NCBI GenBank assembly: GCA_028023455.1
Contig: JAQFVV010012490.1
Coordinates: 2,668,001 to 2,732,000, forward strand
Length of the DNA: 64,000 nucleotides
DNA from: Epiperipatus broadwayi
Lineage: Eukaryota > Onychophora > Udeonychophora > Euonychophora > Peripatidae
Reading direction: 5' to 3'
Position 1 is the first letter of the stretch. Every line of letters begins with the position of its first letter. The position numbers were made by a program, and so were the translations under genes. The notes beneath the pieces are model-generated. The model made no database searches. It was not told the origin of the DNA and worked only from the letters and a program-made list of their open reading frames with translations. Positions 13,527-26,130 of the stretch are shown here, one piece after another.

Positions 13527-16500
13527 AATTTTAAAAAAAATATTTTAAATTATTGTTTAGTTCATATATATAGCTTACTGTTTCATAGTAGATAGTGTAG
13601 TTTAAATGCAATTTTTTTTAAAAAAAGAGACAATCCACAGTTTTAAATAAAATATTCTTGCAATATTTTTGTTATTATTATTAAAAATATTTCTGCTTAT
13701 TTATTATAAAAACATTTATGGTTATCATATGCATTTTTGTAATAAATAATTATTATTTAATGTTCCCAAAATTAATTCATTTCAAAAGTAAACATTTTAT
13801 TAATCCTTATCAAAATAGTAGCAATTTTCCTTACACAATAATGCCACCTAGTGCAAGCTGTATAGTAATCAATATACACTAGAAGGTTGTACTTATAAAT
13901 CTTAACCAGTGCATCAAGCAAAGATGATTATGTGATACTGTAGTGGTTTAATCCATATCAACTTTATTTAACTGTAATTGCTATCATTAAAGTTATTTTC
14001 TATATATTGTCAATAGCATCACTGTAAATTGGCTATTGTAAGTTTAAAACTGTAAAAATGTTATTGCTTTAATTTTTATAGTTAAGCAAATATATTCATC
14101 ACTGTCTTTGGTTGTATAGCATAGAATATAACCATTATCATATTTAAATATTCTCTCATAGTAATGTTTATAAGAAATATATATATATTTACATTTGTTA
14201 AATAATTTTATAAAGCATTTTGAATGGCTTTCCAAGCAGATTTTTTTTGATAGACTTCTATATTTATGTAAAGAAAATAAGTACGTGCATATTTCATTAT
14301 TATTCTTATTAAAAATAAATAATTCAAAGCTAGAATTATAGAATACAATTATAAGTCCAACATAATAACACTAAAATATTTTAAAGTAAAGCTATTATAT
14401 TTCATATTAAATTTTTAATAAGGGATAAAACAAACAGTTCTTACATTTTATATTTTCTGTGCACATGTTTGAAAGCTTATGTATTTAGATGTAGTAAAAT
14501 TAATTGGTTTGGTAAAATATTTATTAAATAATAAATTATTCATTAAAAGCCAAATTTAAAATTTAATTGAATAAAAATGAGAACTTTATAGTTTTATGAT
14601 TTATTTATTTTAAATAAATGCTTCTAAACTTATTTTAAAACCCAGAAATAAAAGTGAAATAATTAAAGATTGAAATTATTATTTTCTTTATTTTTGAGTG
14701 GGTTTCTAAAGTTTTACTGTCTTGATTCAAAAATCTTAACTTTAATATTTTGTCTCTGGCAGTAACCATGATGACCTCTTTCAATATTTTGCAGACAAAT
14801 GAAGAACCTCCAATGTATGATGAAGAATATTTTGTAATCCAGACATCATGTGATAACTGGTGTAAAAGCTGAAGTTTGAAAAATCCAGACAGTCATTACA
14901 AGTTCAAAGTTTTCAAATAGCCATTTTGTTTGTCATCTACATGATGGTTGACTAGACTAAACAGCTAGGTAGTTGCCTTTGCTAGGTAAATGGCTTATCA
15001 TTCTAGGAGAAAGATGAATAACAACAAATAAACCAGAAACCATAATTAATTAATTCATTAATTCTTTATTTCAATAAATCTCATTTATTACAGTCAACCG
15101 TTAGTGGGAAAATGGACAAATTGAATTATGGAATGCTGTCTCACTACTTCAACAATAATCGTTGGATTTCTTCAATTGAAAGTAATGATAAATAGCTGAT
15201 CATTGGAAAATTTCAAATAAGTAGCTGATGTTTATTTTGAAATTATTGTAAAAATAAGTATTTTCTTCACTACAAGAAAGAATGCATGTTCATCTCAATG
15301 TAGTGATTGTTCTCATTAAAGAAAAATTTTAAACAATTTTTTCAACTCAAATATCTCCCACAAACTTGTAGCTTAGAGAAATGAACTATGATTCAAAAAA
15401 ATAATAAAATTGTTTAGTTATGGATGTTAAACTATTTGCTTTATCAGAGATATGATCAGAATCACTGGTATCATGGATTAAAGATCTATAAATGAATAGA
15501 TTAATTTTATATCTCAAATTTAAAAAGTAATGAACATTAATTTTTTGAATAAAATTATAGCATCTGTTCAAATGAATTAAATCATTGTATGGAATAAATT
15601 ATGAATTTGTATCCAGTGCTTAGACATTGCACTATGGATTATCAATGCTAAATATATAAGTAATGGATAATGGATTAGTAATGCTGCATATTTAAATGAC
15701 ACTCCTGAATTGTGGTTTATCAAAGCAGATATTAAATATAATAAATGTCAAGGTGATAAGCAATCTTAAAGTGGATGAATATGTTGAATGTAACTTATCT
15801 TGAATCAACAAGTATGATAAATGGAATTTATTAATCTTTATGCTGTGTTCAGAAAGAATTATAATACAAAATGAAATTATTTGTGCTTTACCTCATTGGT
15901 GATGCTGTTATTTTAAAAGTGCTTGTAAATTTCCAAGAAGTTTGAAATATTTTGCAAGTATCAATTTTTAATTGGGATGATTTTTAAATTATCATAATCA
16001 TTTGAGATTTAATGCATTTTCTTATAATTGCTTCTTTCTTATTCAGTTAATATTATAGTTAATAATATAATAAGGTTTTCCCAGATATTACTATGCTCAT
16101 ATACAAGTAATATTTTTATTTGATATTATTGTTGCTATTGAAGGGTATTAAATGTGATTTACTTTAGGTTTAGGTTATATAAATGTAAGTAACTATTAAG
16201 CTTATATAAAAGTGTAGTATATTGTAATTATTGTATGTTTTATGAGTTAAGTTTAACCTCAAAGTTAAAATGCAGTTAATCATCCTTATATAGGTGAATA
16301 AATCTATACGGAATATTTTATGCATCACTCTTACATGTTAGTATTAATTTTTCACTGTTATACAGTCCATAACAAGGCAGCATAATGATCTAAATATTTT
16401 TTTTAGTAGAGTAGCACTCCTAATGTTTAATCCTGAAATTGAATCCAGTAAAGAATATTGAGGCAAAATAAATAACCCAATGTAGTAAATATCATATAGA

Positions 16501-17288
16501 TATGCTAAAGAATGATTTGTACTTGCTTCTCTTAAAAGACTAAAAACTTCCCCAGCATTATTGAAGTTGATTAATAGTTGATTAGTCAAACAAACTAATT
16601 AGAGACCACACAAAGCATTTATCACTGATCATTATGATGATGATTATTATTATTCAGTATTTGAATTGAGAATTATTTTTTGAAATAATAAACAACCTAT
16701 TCCTATTTAATGTTGTGTCTTTACCACATTGTCTCTTAACACATTTTTCATATCCCAAGTTCAAATTAGATTTAGGAAACAAATAATAATATTTATTAAA
16801 TATTTTATATAATTTTCTTATTGTTATTATTCGTTTTTATCATTTTATATTGTGTAATAAAGTAATTGTTAATTTTTAAATATTTCTCTTTCGTCATTAT
16901 TAAAGAAACATTATAAAAAAGGTCGTATTTGAAATCTCTTAAAATCTGTCTGGATTAAATACATCATTATTGTATTAATTCTATCTTAAATATAAAAGTA
17001 TTGGATAAGATGATATGTGTAAAATCTCTTTTACATTGTCGTATCCTAAAATGCATAATCAATCTATATCCATGCATTTATTTTCTTATTTTATAAAATT
17101 CCGAGATAAATCATTAATCAGTTTTGTATTTAAAATTGCTAGCCTTGATTTTAAAAGATAGATTGAATTACTGTTACTTACAGTAAGAAACAATATATTT
17201 ATAAGGATATATATTATTAAATAGAATAAGATTAAGAGTACACATATTATAAAACCCTGAGAAATTTGTTAAATGCGAATCAATTATT
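13527..17288. other. AT-rich DNA with a hammerhead-family-1 fragment
   Basis: Mainly AT-rich non-coding sequence. At 13,842-13,895 a solitary, diverged fragment of the end region of hammerhead family 1 is visible (TGCCACCTAGTGCAAGC followed by AATCAAT and AGAAGGTTGT, compared with TGCCACCAAGTGCAAGC near 47,948). Around 14,760-15,020 composition is slightly less AT-rich and short coding-like runs occur on the plus strand, interrupted by stops. I recognise no gene there. Confidence 0.45.
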
Positions 17289-17301
17289 AAAGTATAGAAT
17301 A

Positions 17302-17624
17302 AACATCACATGACCACCTCCTCTTATGCTTGTGTATAACTGTTGTTAAAACAGGCAAAACTCACTATATATATTGCTACACACAGCAAGCTAGAGTAAT
17401 CAATGGATGCCAGAAGGCTTGTGCATAAAATCCCCATCTACTGCCTACTATTCCAATATCCCCAGACTAGATTCTGGCTTATGGCTCCAGCCAGAAACTA
17501 GTCTGGGGATATTGGATGAGTAGGCACTAGATGGGGATTTTATGCACAAGCCTTCTGGCATCCATTGATTACTCTAGCTTGCTGTGTGTGGTAATATATA
17601 TAGTGAGTTTTGCCTGTTTTAACA
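17302..17624. mobile_element. Hammerhead family 1, locus A (palindromic insertion)
   Basis: Inserted block flanked by a perfect 13-bp direct repeat AAAGTATAGAATA (17,289-17,301 and 17,625-17,637), a target-site duplication of the size made by target-primed reverse transcription. Inside, 17,344-17,624 is a near-perfect palindrome with arms of about 130 bases. Each arm carries the family-1 end region (TGTTAAAACAGGCAAAAC, then AATCAATGGATGCC, then GCATAAAATCCCCATCTA) and the 3' half of the family hammerhead: GCCAGAAACTAGTCTGGGGA in the right arm and a copy with GAATC in the left. Neither arm has the CTGATGA box, so both copies are truncated at the same place, inside stem II. It is a head-to-head joint of two truncated units inserted as one piece. 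Confidence 0.75.
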
Positions 17625-17637
17625 AAAGTATAGAATA

Positions 17638-18379
17638 GTTTTAGCTTATATGGATATATATAAAAACTTGTATGCATGGTGAATTGCAAGTTGTTTCAGA
17701 TAGTAGATGCATTTTTTCTCTCATTATTGATCTCAGCTGTCTGATTTCTCCACATTATTGCCATGAAAATTGCAACCGGTCTCTCCTAAATTGGTATCAA
17801 TATATAATACTTTGACATTAAAACTCATACAGTTGGTACTATAATTATTTGAAATACATCTTTATCCTGGTTACCAAGGACAATTTATCTCCAAAATGCC
17901 TCATAAAGTAAAATCTCACATAAAAATAAACAATTATAATGAGTTCCTATGGGGAAAAAATTAATGTGTTACTTTAAATTCAAAACATTAAAAATATTTG
18001 ATTAAAAAAATAAAGCTTAAATTGAAAAAAGTATTAATTAATGTATAAACATTTTAGTAAGCATATTATTTTTTTTAAAAAATACTAACCTGTGGGTAAA
18101 TATATTATATAAAAACATTTTGGTAGCTATAATTTTAAAAGAAAAAAAATTTTCTATTGATGATCCATCATTTTGCTTTTTATGTAGCTATATAATATTT
18201 CCTGAATTACAATTTATTGAATTAAAATAAAGCATGAAGTAAAAATCTAATGATGTACTTTTTAAAATTAATATATGGGATTTGAACACAGACTTTCAAA
18301 ATCCCGTCAGCTGTCCACTTAAAATTACTTAACAGAATGTTACTTTAAAATTTATTTTTGATGCACTTTATGTTCAATT
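17638..18379. other. AT-rich non-coding DNA
   Basis: No gene, repeat boundary or RNA structure recognised between the family-1 insertion and the dispersed repeat that begins near 18,380. Confidence 0.5.
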
Positions 18380-19084
18380 ATTAAAGTTTTTTATTTTTGT
18401 AATTTCTAATCAATAAGTCTGAATTTGTTTGCAGTACTGTTAATTTTTTTCAATAGTAAATTTCTTTATTTTACATAAATGCAGTGAAATTAAAAATATG
18501 TAGGTAAAGAAATGTAATGTATAGTTGAGTGCTGTAGCTTTAATAATGTATGTAATTGATTTTTTTTCTTTTGCTGATCTATGTTTACAATGAAACCAGT
18601 TATTATCTTGAATAAGTCACAAACAAATGACAAGATTATTAATTTAAAATTAAACAAATAAATGGCATTTTAAACTTTTGTTTAGTAACCTAGGATCATA
18701 TATAGTTGATTATTAGCTGCATATTATATGAAATCATTTTTTTTTTCTGAAAATAATTTACAATTAACCATTATGATCATATTTTTTTCTGCAGGCAAAA
18801 TAATGTTTGTAAGAATTATAATTCATAAAATTGATTGAATGAATATAGTTTAGCTAATATACATCTTTGATAATTAAATATTAATATATTTTCTTGTGTA
18901 TGATCAAATTATGTTTTTGATTATTTACTCTGCTGAGCAAGACTGGCTTTTTTATTTTGTAATTGTTAAAGATTAAAATCTATTAAGGATGCCATAAATG
19001 AAAGCACTAATTATCTTGCTAAGATACTAGATGAAAATTAAATAAAGTGCATTAATCATATTTTAATTCTAGAATCAAAACATA
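18380..19084. repeat. Dispersed repeat, left part (copy of the 11.3-12.8 kb unit)
   Basis: This region repeats the order of blocks found at 11,700-12,480: the TTGATTATTAGCTGCA anchor at about 18,706-18,720, ATTATGATCAT with a CTGCAGGCAAAATAAT-like block, a TTTAGCTAATA word, and a segment ending GATGAAAATTAAATAAAGTGC. The match then stops at the left end of the hAT element and resumes at about 22,650. The transposon and a foldback were therefore inserted into an older dispersed repeat. Confidence 0.5.
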
Positions 19085-19092
19085 TTGTATAC
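19085..19092. repeat. Target-site duplication, left copy, of hAT element 2
   Basis: TTGTATAC immediately left of the element matches TTGTATTC at 21,946-21,953 at 7 of 8 positions. Eight bases is the standard hAT duplication length. Confidence 0.75.
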
Positions 19093-21945
19093 CAGGCATG
19101 TCAAATGTGTGACTTGTGTGCTGCATGTGCCCACTGATAAAAAAATCTGCAGACTGCCAAGATAGTTATGAATAAATGTTAAAAAAGAAAATGGCTCACA
19201 AATACCTGTTGTATTTAATATTTACATTTCTTTTTTTATTATTATTAATTTAAAAAAAGAAATAATTGTGCAAAAATTGATTATAATATTTCCAATTTAT
19301 TTATTATTTTTTGTATTAAGTCAATTTATTAATATAAAAATATAAGAATTGTAAAGTATCATATCATGTGCTTTTTGGAAGGGCAGGATATTGTTACTTT
19401 GTAAATATTTCACTACATGCTGTTCTGGCAAAGAAAATCCCAAACTTTCATTATTTTGCTAAAAGCCCATTTCAAAAAATTTTCATTTTTATTAAATGTT
19501 GCAGTAAATAAATGCTTTATTGCCTATACAATGTGTCCATGAAATTTATTTGGTGTTATATTGCAGAATGTATTAATCATATGAGATATCAAATCACCTC
19601 AGAAGTAAGAAATTTTCAGTTATGTACTCTGTGAACAAATATATTTATTAACAGAGAGTATAGCTGAAAATTACTTAATGTCTGAAGTGATTTGATATTT
19701 GAAATTTCTTAACATTTAATATGATTTAATATTTGAAATTTCTTAATGTTTGATATTTATTTCAGGTGTGTTGGAACTATAAACATATGAGGTATGTTAT
19801 TGTTTGTGCATGCATGGCACTCCCGAGTTTTAGATGAAACTGATAACATATGCATCATTTTGCCTGTTTAATTGGGATCTGAATGTGAATGAAAGTATAC
19901 TAAGAGTGTTTTCTTTGAAATTATTACAAATTCATATTAATGTCAAAGCCCTTTACCATTATGAATCAAAAATAATGCATTGGAGAACATCACAGTTTTC
20001 AAGAAAAATGGGAATTACAAAAAATTTTTATTGAAGAAAAAATAAAATTTAATGTCTGATATGTAGAAACTTCATCACAGTTTGAAAAGAATATAATTGA
20101 GAGATACTATGATACAAATCATAGAGAACATTATGCAAATATGTTGGGAAACTTTGAAAAGATAAATTGTCAGAATTAAAATACACTCAGAAAACAGCAA
20201 AGTGTATTTACCAAGCTTACTGAGGACTTATAGAGACTGCTATTAAAACTAGCTATTTATTAGCACACTTAATAGCAAACAAGTCAAAAACAGTTGCTGA
20301 AGAGGAATTTATTTCTGAATGCATTGTTAAAGTAGTAGAAATGTTGTGCTCAGAACAATTAAAGAAGTTCAAAAATATAATTTTATCTCAAAATACCATT
20401 GCTATCAGAATTGATTATATAGATGAGAATTTAAGGAGTCAATTAAAATCAATAATTCCAACCTCTGGGGCTTATTCCATAGCAATTGGTGAAAGTCAAG
20501 ATACTGTTCAATTAGCAGTTTTTATTCGTGGATATGATGCAAATTTGAAAGTTAGTAAAGAACTTTTAGAACTTATTCCTATGCACAATACAACTACAGG
20601 TGTTGATATTTTTGACAATCTTATGAAAGTTTTGATTCAATACAATTTACTTTTGAAAAAGCTAGTTTGTCTTGCAAGTGATGGTGCTCCTGCCATGATT
20701 GGCGTTCTTAAAGGAGTTGTTACAAAATTAAAAGAAATTGCAAAGAAGGAGGTAATAACTATTTTCAACATTTTCATTGCATTATTCATCAACAAATGTT
20801 GTGCTCCAAAGTTTTAAATATTGGACACATGCTGAAAAATGTCACTAAAATTGTAAATTATATTCACACCCATACCCTTGATTATTGTCAGTTTGTTAAA
20901 TTTCTAGAAGATCTAGGAAGTGAATATACTTATCTTCATTATTATACAGAAATTAGATGGTTTTTCAATCCTAATGTTTGAAGCAATTCTGTGAATTGCT
21001 GGATGAAATTACTATTTTTTTTATCCACATTCATAATCAAAAAATTATGAATGTGGAATATTGCAAGATGATCAATGAATAAAGGACTTGGATTTTTCAG
21101 TTGACATTACAAATCACTTTAGTCAAATTAATCTTAAACTACAAGGCAAACATCATATAGTCATAAAAATAATTACTTTGGAAAAAAACAGCTTCAAGAT
21201 GAAAATATATTTTATTTTGAAAATTGCCAATCACTATTACAAAAACCACCAGGATTGAAATTTTTAGAATACACTAGTCAAACTATAAAATTAGAAAAGG
21301 AATTTGAAAGAAGATTTTTGGATTTCAAAAATATGAAACTCAGTTTTATTTATTTACTTTTTCTCTATCAATTGATGTTGAAACCATGGATGATAATTTA
21401 CAACTGAAATTAATTAAAATTCAATGTCATTCCATATTGAAACAAAAATATATAGAAATTGGGATTCCAAATTTCTATAATTATTTATCAGTCAGTCAAT
21501 TTCCCAATATTTGTGTGCCATTAAGTATATTTTAGCCATGTTTGGCAGCAATTTGTGCAAATAATTATTTTCAATTTTAAAAAGCAATAAAACTATGAAA
21601 AGATTAAGATTAATGAACCAGCATATGCAATCAATTTTAAAAATATTTACAGCTCAATAAATTCAACAAAATTTTGATGAGTTGCTTAATGAAAAATGAT
21701 GCCAAGTTTTTTCAAAAAAATAATGAAATATTACTGAATTAAATTGATGTTGGTTTGGAAAACAGCTTCTTTACTTCACATCTGTTTTTTAATGTAGTTA
21801 TATTTTGTCATATGTTATTTTATATGTAAAACTACAATGTTAATAGTAATGTGCTATCTTTTAATTTCTGTATTTTGTTGCAATGCAGTCCACGACTTGA
21901 TACTAAATTGTTCATACGGCTCTCTAAATGAATTTGACATGACTA
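19093..21945 (+). mobile_element. hAT DNA transposon with defined ends
   Basis: A 2,853-bp element. The left terminus reads CAGGCATGTCAAATGTGTG and the right terminus, in reverse complement, TAGTCATGTCAAATTCATTT. The shared CATGTCAAAT block is close to the CAGGGGTGTCAAA-type ends I know from the hAT group that gave rise to GTF2IRD2/ZBED5-like genes. The 8-bp flanks match 7 of 8. The internal gene is broken but most of its domains can be read. The insertion splits an older dispersed repeat whose uninterrupted relative lies at 11.3-12.8 kb, so the direction of events is clear. Confidence 0.85.
19834..21730 (+). pseudogene. hAT transposase pseudogene (GTF2IRD2/ZBED5-like)
   Basis: Encodes a decayed transposase for the surrounding element. 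The best-preserved part (20,341-20,817, 158 codons) contains the catalytic RNase H-like region, including AIGESQDTVQLAVFIRGYD and LVCLASDGAPAMIGV. After a frameshift near 20,790 the reading continues with HQQMLCSKVLNIGHMLKNVT, then FVKFLEDLGSEYTYLHYYTE and IRW, the family blocks around the all-alpha insertion. Later frames give a segment matching DLAFLVDIT-type and C-terminal dimerisation regions (about 21,070-21,560). Homologues are about 600 residues, so most of the protein is represented, but frame breaks and stops make it non-functional. No intact BED finger was found upstream. A small hairpin at 21,024-21,059 lies inside the coding region. Confidence 0.8.
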
Positions 21946-21953
21946 TTGTATTC
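21946..21953. repeat. Target-site duplication, right copy, of hAT element 2
   Basis: TTGTATTC, paired with TTGTATAC at 19,085-19,092 (7 of 8 identical). Confidence 0.75.
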
Positions 21954-22093
21954 TAAGGCAGTATGTAACTTGCTTATACTGAATGCTTCTTATATATGAG
22001 TAGAGGAAGTTGAACTCTATTTTTTAGTCTATTCATCCTTCACTCCATCTCAAGCAACCAATATACATGACTACACATATGTGAAAAAGATAC

Positions 22094-22156
22094 ACGATCC
22101 CAAATATATGTATTTTATGTAAAACCAACACTCATGAGTTGGCCCAGATCATAATC
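22094..22156 (-). ncRNA. Hammerhead ribozyme motif, family 4, decayed
   Basis: Minus-strand reading gives GGGCCAACTCATGAG: the CTGATGA box is altered to CTCATGA, and GAAA to TAAA. Stem I pairing next to the box (CCAA with TTGG-like sequence) is partly kept. Judged by loss of invariant G and box 2, this copy should not cleave. Confidence 0.45.
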
Positions 22157-22481
22157 TTCTACACATATATACAATCAATGATTGGTTTATATTAGAAATT
22201 CCTCAAACTTTCTTCTCACCCTTCTAACTATTCAACTGTCCATTTCATTGAAAAGCCAATGATGGAACACTCAAACTCTTTATTGGATTTAATACTGTAG
22301 TCATAGATTGACATAAAATATTAAATACAATAAGGGCTTTGAGCATTCCATCATTAATTTTTCAGTGAAATGCACGGTTGAAAAATTGGAAGGATGAGAA
22401 GAATGAAGCCTATCCCTTAGAGTTTGAGAAATTGGTGTTTTAATATAAACAGAGAATTGATTGTATATATGTGTGAGAGAT

Positions 22482-22550
22482 TATAATCTGGCCCAACTGA
22501 TGAGTGCTGGTTCTGTAAGATATATGTATATTGGGGGTTCATATACCTTT
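22482..22550 (+). ncRNA. Hammerhead ribozyme motif, family 4, partly decayed
   Basis: CTGATGA at 22,497-22,503 is intact and is preceded by CCCAA, which pairs with TTGGG at 22,530-22,534. Box 2 is damaged (GAAA of the family replaced by GATA), and stem II is weak. Cleavage would be after a TA dinucleotide, if at all. Confidence 0.5.
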
Positions 22551-22649
22551 TTCACATGTGTGTGGTCTTGTGTATTGGTTGCTTGAGATGGAGTGGAGGA
22601 TGAATAGACTGGAAAATTTTGAGTTCAAATAATTCTACTTAAATATTGT

Positions 22650-22920
22650 ATAATGAATAAACTCTACAGCATATTTTTAGCATGAATATCACAATTTTAT
22701 TTTCTGAAGACATAGTTTTAATAAAGTCATTATCATATGATATCATCAGTTTTGCAAAATGACTATCATTTTTCGACCACCATCTTAAAAAAATAGTGAT
22801 TGTTTTTCAAAAAAATGCTTCAAAATTTTTTTAAAGATTATAATAGTAAGTAATTGATTGTAAATGAAAATAGTATGTAAAAATTGATGATGATCACTAT
22901 GATAATTTTTTTTGGAAATG
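22650..22920. repeat. Dispersed repeat, right part
   Basis: Resumes the 11.3-12.8 kb repeat after the hAT element and the foldback: AATAAACTCTACAGCAT and ATGAATATCACAATTTT correspond to ACTCTGTACTATACAT and ATGAATGTCACCAATTTT near 12,540-12,577. The match runs on to the ATTGATGATGAT words at about 22,881 (12,731 in the other copy). Confidence 0.45.
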
Positions 22921-23599
22921 TCCATAGCTAACCAGGATAAAGTGTACTTTCTAATCACAAAACAATACAATAACTTTTTTGAGAAAAGATGAGTCCATCT
23001 GCTACTTTTATCTGAAATACTTAGGCTAGAAAGAATGAATATTAAATCCAATAAATTATTTTAAAGTTATTTTAAATTGACTGATATTATTAATTGACAT
23101 ATTTGAAAGTTTTCTCAATTTAAACATTGTCAACACTGATTCGAACAATGAAAGCATGTAATAATATTTCCAGTAATTAAACATATATGTAATATGCAAC
23201 TCCAGAAAGAAATTTACTGTTATCAAAAAAGTAGACTCTTTAATTTTTTTTTGAGATCTTGAAGGAACTGAACAGGACAAATTCCTAGTGGTCACTTCAT
23301 ATGTTCCTGCAATTGCAGCTGTTTTACAACATGATTTTTCAAACAGATATAGTTGGACTACTAACCATCACACTTCTGTCAGTGTGGTAAATTTATAGGG
23401 TTTTCAACAATACTATGATTTTTTCTTTTAACTATTAGATAGTACTTAATTGAAATATCAATTGGGTTTTCCTGAAAGCAAGATGTATGTATATATGAAT
23501 AATTTTTTTTGAATAAATATTTACAATCATGACAGACAAAACTAAATTATGGTACTTATTCCCAATAAGCTATAAAGTAACCAGCCAAGGCAAAAATTA

Positions 23600-26130
23600 G
23601 CAGTTTCCCTGATTGAGGACCCAGATTGTCATTCGGTGTCATTTTATTTAATACCTACAAATACAGACTACTTTCAAGTGAAAAATATTGCATGAATTGG
23701 GAGAACTGCCTAATATTAAATAAACATTGTTGGACTTTGTGTGAAGTTAGAAGAAAAGGTAAAAAAACAACTGGTGTAAAAAGCACACATATATACTTTG
23801 CTATAAAGGCACAAAAATTGGGATCATAGGTAAGATTCATTATAAAATAAATAATAAAACAACAACATTGTGAAGGTTGATGATTTATGAGATAAAGTGG
23901 CAAGATTAATTATTCAATTTAAATGAAAGATACTATATATAAATAATTCAGGTTTATACCCCACAAGTTCTTGTATGAAATGCTTTTGAAAATTGTCATT
24001 GAAAAGATGAAAGTATTGTGGGTAAATTTGGTAATGATGCTAAAAATGAGAGGGGACACATTTTGTGGAGTTCACAGAAGTAGTAAAAATTGTATATTAT
24101 TAATTCTTTCTTTGAGAAAAATTTTAAATAGAAACAGAAATGGAAGCATACAAATGAAGATACAGCAGAATTCAATTATATTTTGATTAATAGAAAATAT
24201 GTTTTTAAAATCATTAAGATTTTACTAAATTCAACACAGAAAATGATCATTGATTAGTTATGTATCAGTTATGTATAAGTATGTGTTACTGCATAAATAG
24301 AGATAGGAGCTATTAAGAAAGATATTTTTAACAGTTGATATTCTTAAATTTTAAAAATACTCCATTGAATTTAAGAAAGTAACTAAAAAACTACTAAGAA
24401 CAACAACAAAGATAACTAGTAGAAAAAGCAGCAATTCACCAGTAATTTTTTTTTTATGTAAGACAATATATGAAGGAATGTGAAAAAAAATTTTCATGAT
24501 CCATTTGTAAGAATTGAATAGTCTTCATGATATGATATAAAAAAGGTTAGTAATGACATAATAAAATATAATCATGAATTGGCAAAGAAAACTATAAAAG
24601 AAAGTAAAAGACTCAGAAGTGTAGAAGAACATCTTGATATTGGAAGGAACATTATTTTTGGAATAAGAAAAAAAGGTAGAAATATTATTAATAAGAGATA
24701 TGATATCATGAAATGAGTGGAAGAATGTATAAATAACAAGAAAACAAAGTATTCCATATAGTTATATCTTTTGAATTGCCTATCATTTTAAATGAAGAAA
24801 TGAGACATAATTAAATCTATGAAGAACAGAAAAACTCCAGAAAATGATGGAATTATTATTTTAGGAAGAAATGAGACATAATTAAATCTATGAGGAACAG
24901 AAAAACTCCAGAAAATGATGGAATTATTATTTTAGGAAGAAATGAGACATAATTAAATCTATGAGGAACAGAAAAACTCCAGAAAATGATAGAATTATTA
25001 TTTTAAAAGAAACGTGAAAAAATATAAAATGGTAAAGAATAATTAGGAAAATACAGGTGCAATACTGATATTTAAAAAAAGTGATTAAAAAAATATTAGA
25101 AATTACAAACTTATTAGTTCTATACAAAATCTTAACCTACATAATTATAATTTATCTATAGCAAACTTTGGATTCTAACCAATTAAATTATGGAATGTTT
25201 AAATGAATATAAGTTGTCATTATGCTTTGGAATTGTAATTAATGGAAAGCGACATAGAAGTATAGACCTGAGATATGGTCATATTTTGAAGAATATTCAT
25301 CAAACTGCAACAACAGTGAATAAATTATATGGTATTATTATAAAAATTAACATTGAAAATGGGATAGAACAGAGTGATTCATATCTTCAAAATGTTTACT
25401 ACTATTTTACAAGAAGTACTTTTTGGGTTAAAATGAGAAGCTAAAGAATAAAAGTAAAGATTATTTAAATCATTTAGATTTTGAGAATGATGTAGATGTT
25501 TTTGTAAATAATATTTCAGATTTTCCAAAAATATTGCAAGAGTTATCAGATGAAAGTAAAAAAATAGAAGTAAAGATCAATGTTAAAAAGACTGAAGTAA
25601 TATTCAATGGATTTTTTCAGAAATGATATTCATAAATTCAGAAGTTAGAACTACATATATCTTGTCAGATTATTAATACAGATAGAAACATAATAAATGA
25701 AATTTAGTCATAAAATTAAATTTGAATGGATTAAGTACTTTTGATAGAAATAATATTAATAGGAAATGTGACTATGTGTTTGAAAAGGAATGCATTTAAT
25801 ACATGTTTTACCAGTTCTTACATATAAATCTGAAATGCGGGCACTTAACATAAAAGTAATACAGAGATTTCAGACTGTTCAGCAAAATATGGAGATAGAT
25901 GTATGTTAAGAATAAGTAAAAGAGATTAAAAATAAAATACTGGTGAACAAATGAATATCACTGACATCATTAAAAGAATTGAGGTTCTGTAATGGAAATG
26001 AGCTGAACATATTACTATAAGAGATTTTAATAGATCATGAAGTTTTAAATTGGATCCTAAGAGATTGTAAAAGATCTAGAAAGAAACCACATGTGAAATG
26101 GATAGAGAGGAAAGACTAGGGATGAGAGAA
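23600..26130 (+). pseudogene. RTE-like LINE remnant (endonuclease and RT)
   Basis: A decayed non-LTR retrotransposon ORF. In order: an endonuclease N-part (CLILNKHCWTLCEVRRKGKK, about 23,712-23,771, matching the family K-x-D-I-x-x-x-x-E-T-R block); an endonuclease middle (VLWVNLVMMLKMRGDT); NRNRNGSIQMK followed in another frame by DTAEFNYILINRKYVFKIIK, matching W-x-SP-DG-x-x-NEIDYIL; an RT start (KSMRNRKTPENDGIIIL); YLKKVIKKILEITNLL for the NYRPISLL block; and an RT end (LSDESKKIEVKINVKKTEVI; TFYQFLHINLKCGHLT in a shifted frame). The terminal block KRSRKKPHVKWIERK lies at about 26,070-26,115. The order and the NEIDYIL-type endonuclease suggest the RTE/BovB side of the LINE tree. Many stops and shifts; not functional. 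Confidence 0.75.
24795..25007 (+). repeat. 71-bp triplication within the LINE RT region
   Basis: Three tandem copies anchored by TGAGACATAATTAAATC at 24,801, 24,872 and 24,943 (period 71). Copies differ at only a few positions (GAAGAAC or GAGGAAC; GATGG or GATAG). Each codes for the conserved KSMRNRKTPENDGI segment of the RT. A 71-bp unit shifts the frame between copies, so the expansion took place after the element had died. Confidence 0.85.

Larger units (their letters stand above)
22009..22629. mobile_element. Hammerhead family 4, locus A (long foldback)
   Basis: A foldback with arms of about 280 bases. The left end reads TCTATTCATCC, TTCACTCCATCTCAAGCAAC; the right end is its reverse complement GTTGCTTGAGATGGAGTGGA, GGATGAATAGA. 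Each arm contains one copy of the family-4 hammerhead module, in opposite orientation. The arms have diverged by many substitutions. The sequence is related to the element at 57.9-58.3 kb through the shared module and its flank (CACATATGT, GAAAAAGATA, CCAGAT blocks). The target duplication is not clear here. Confidence 0.6.

Noticed and set aside
23655-23903. Minus-strand open frame of 82 codons as a gene
   Set aside because: It lies antisense to the LINE endonuclease remnant, which has family motifs; the minus-strand translation has none.
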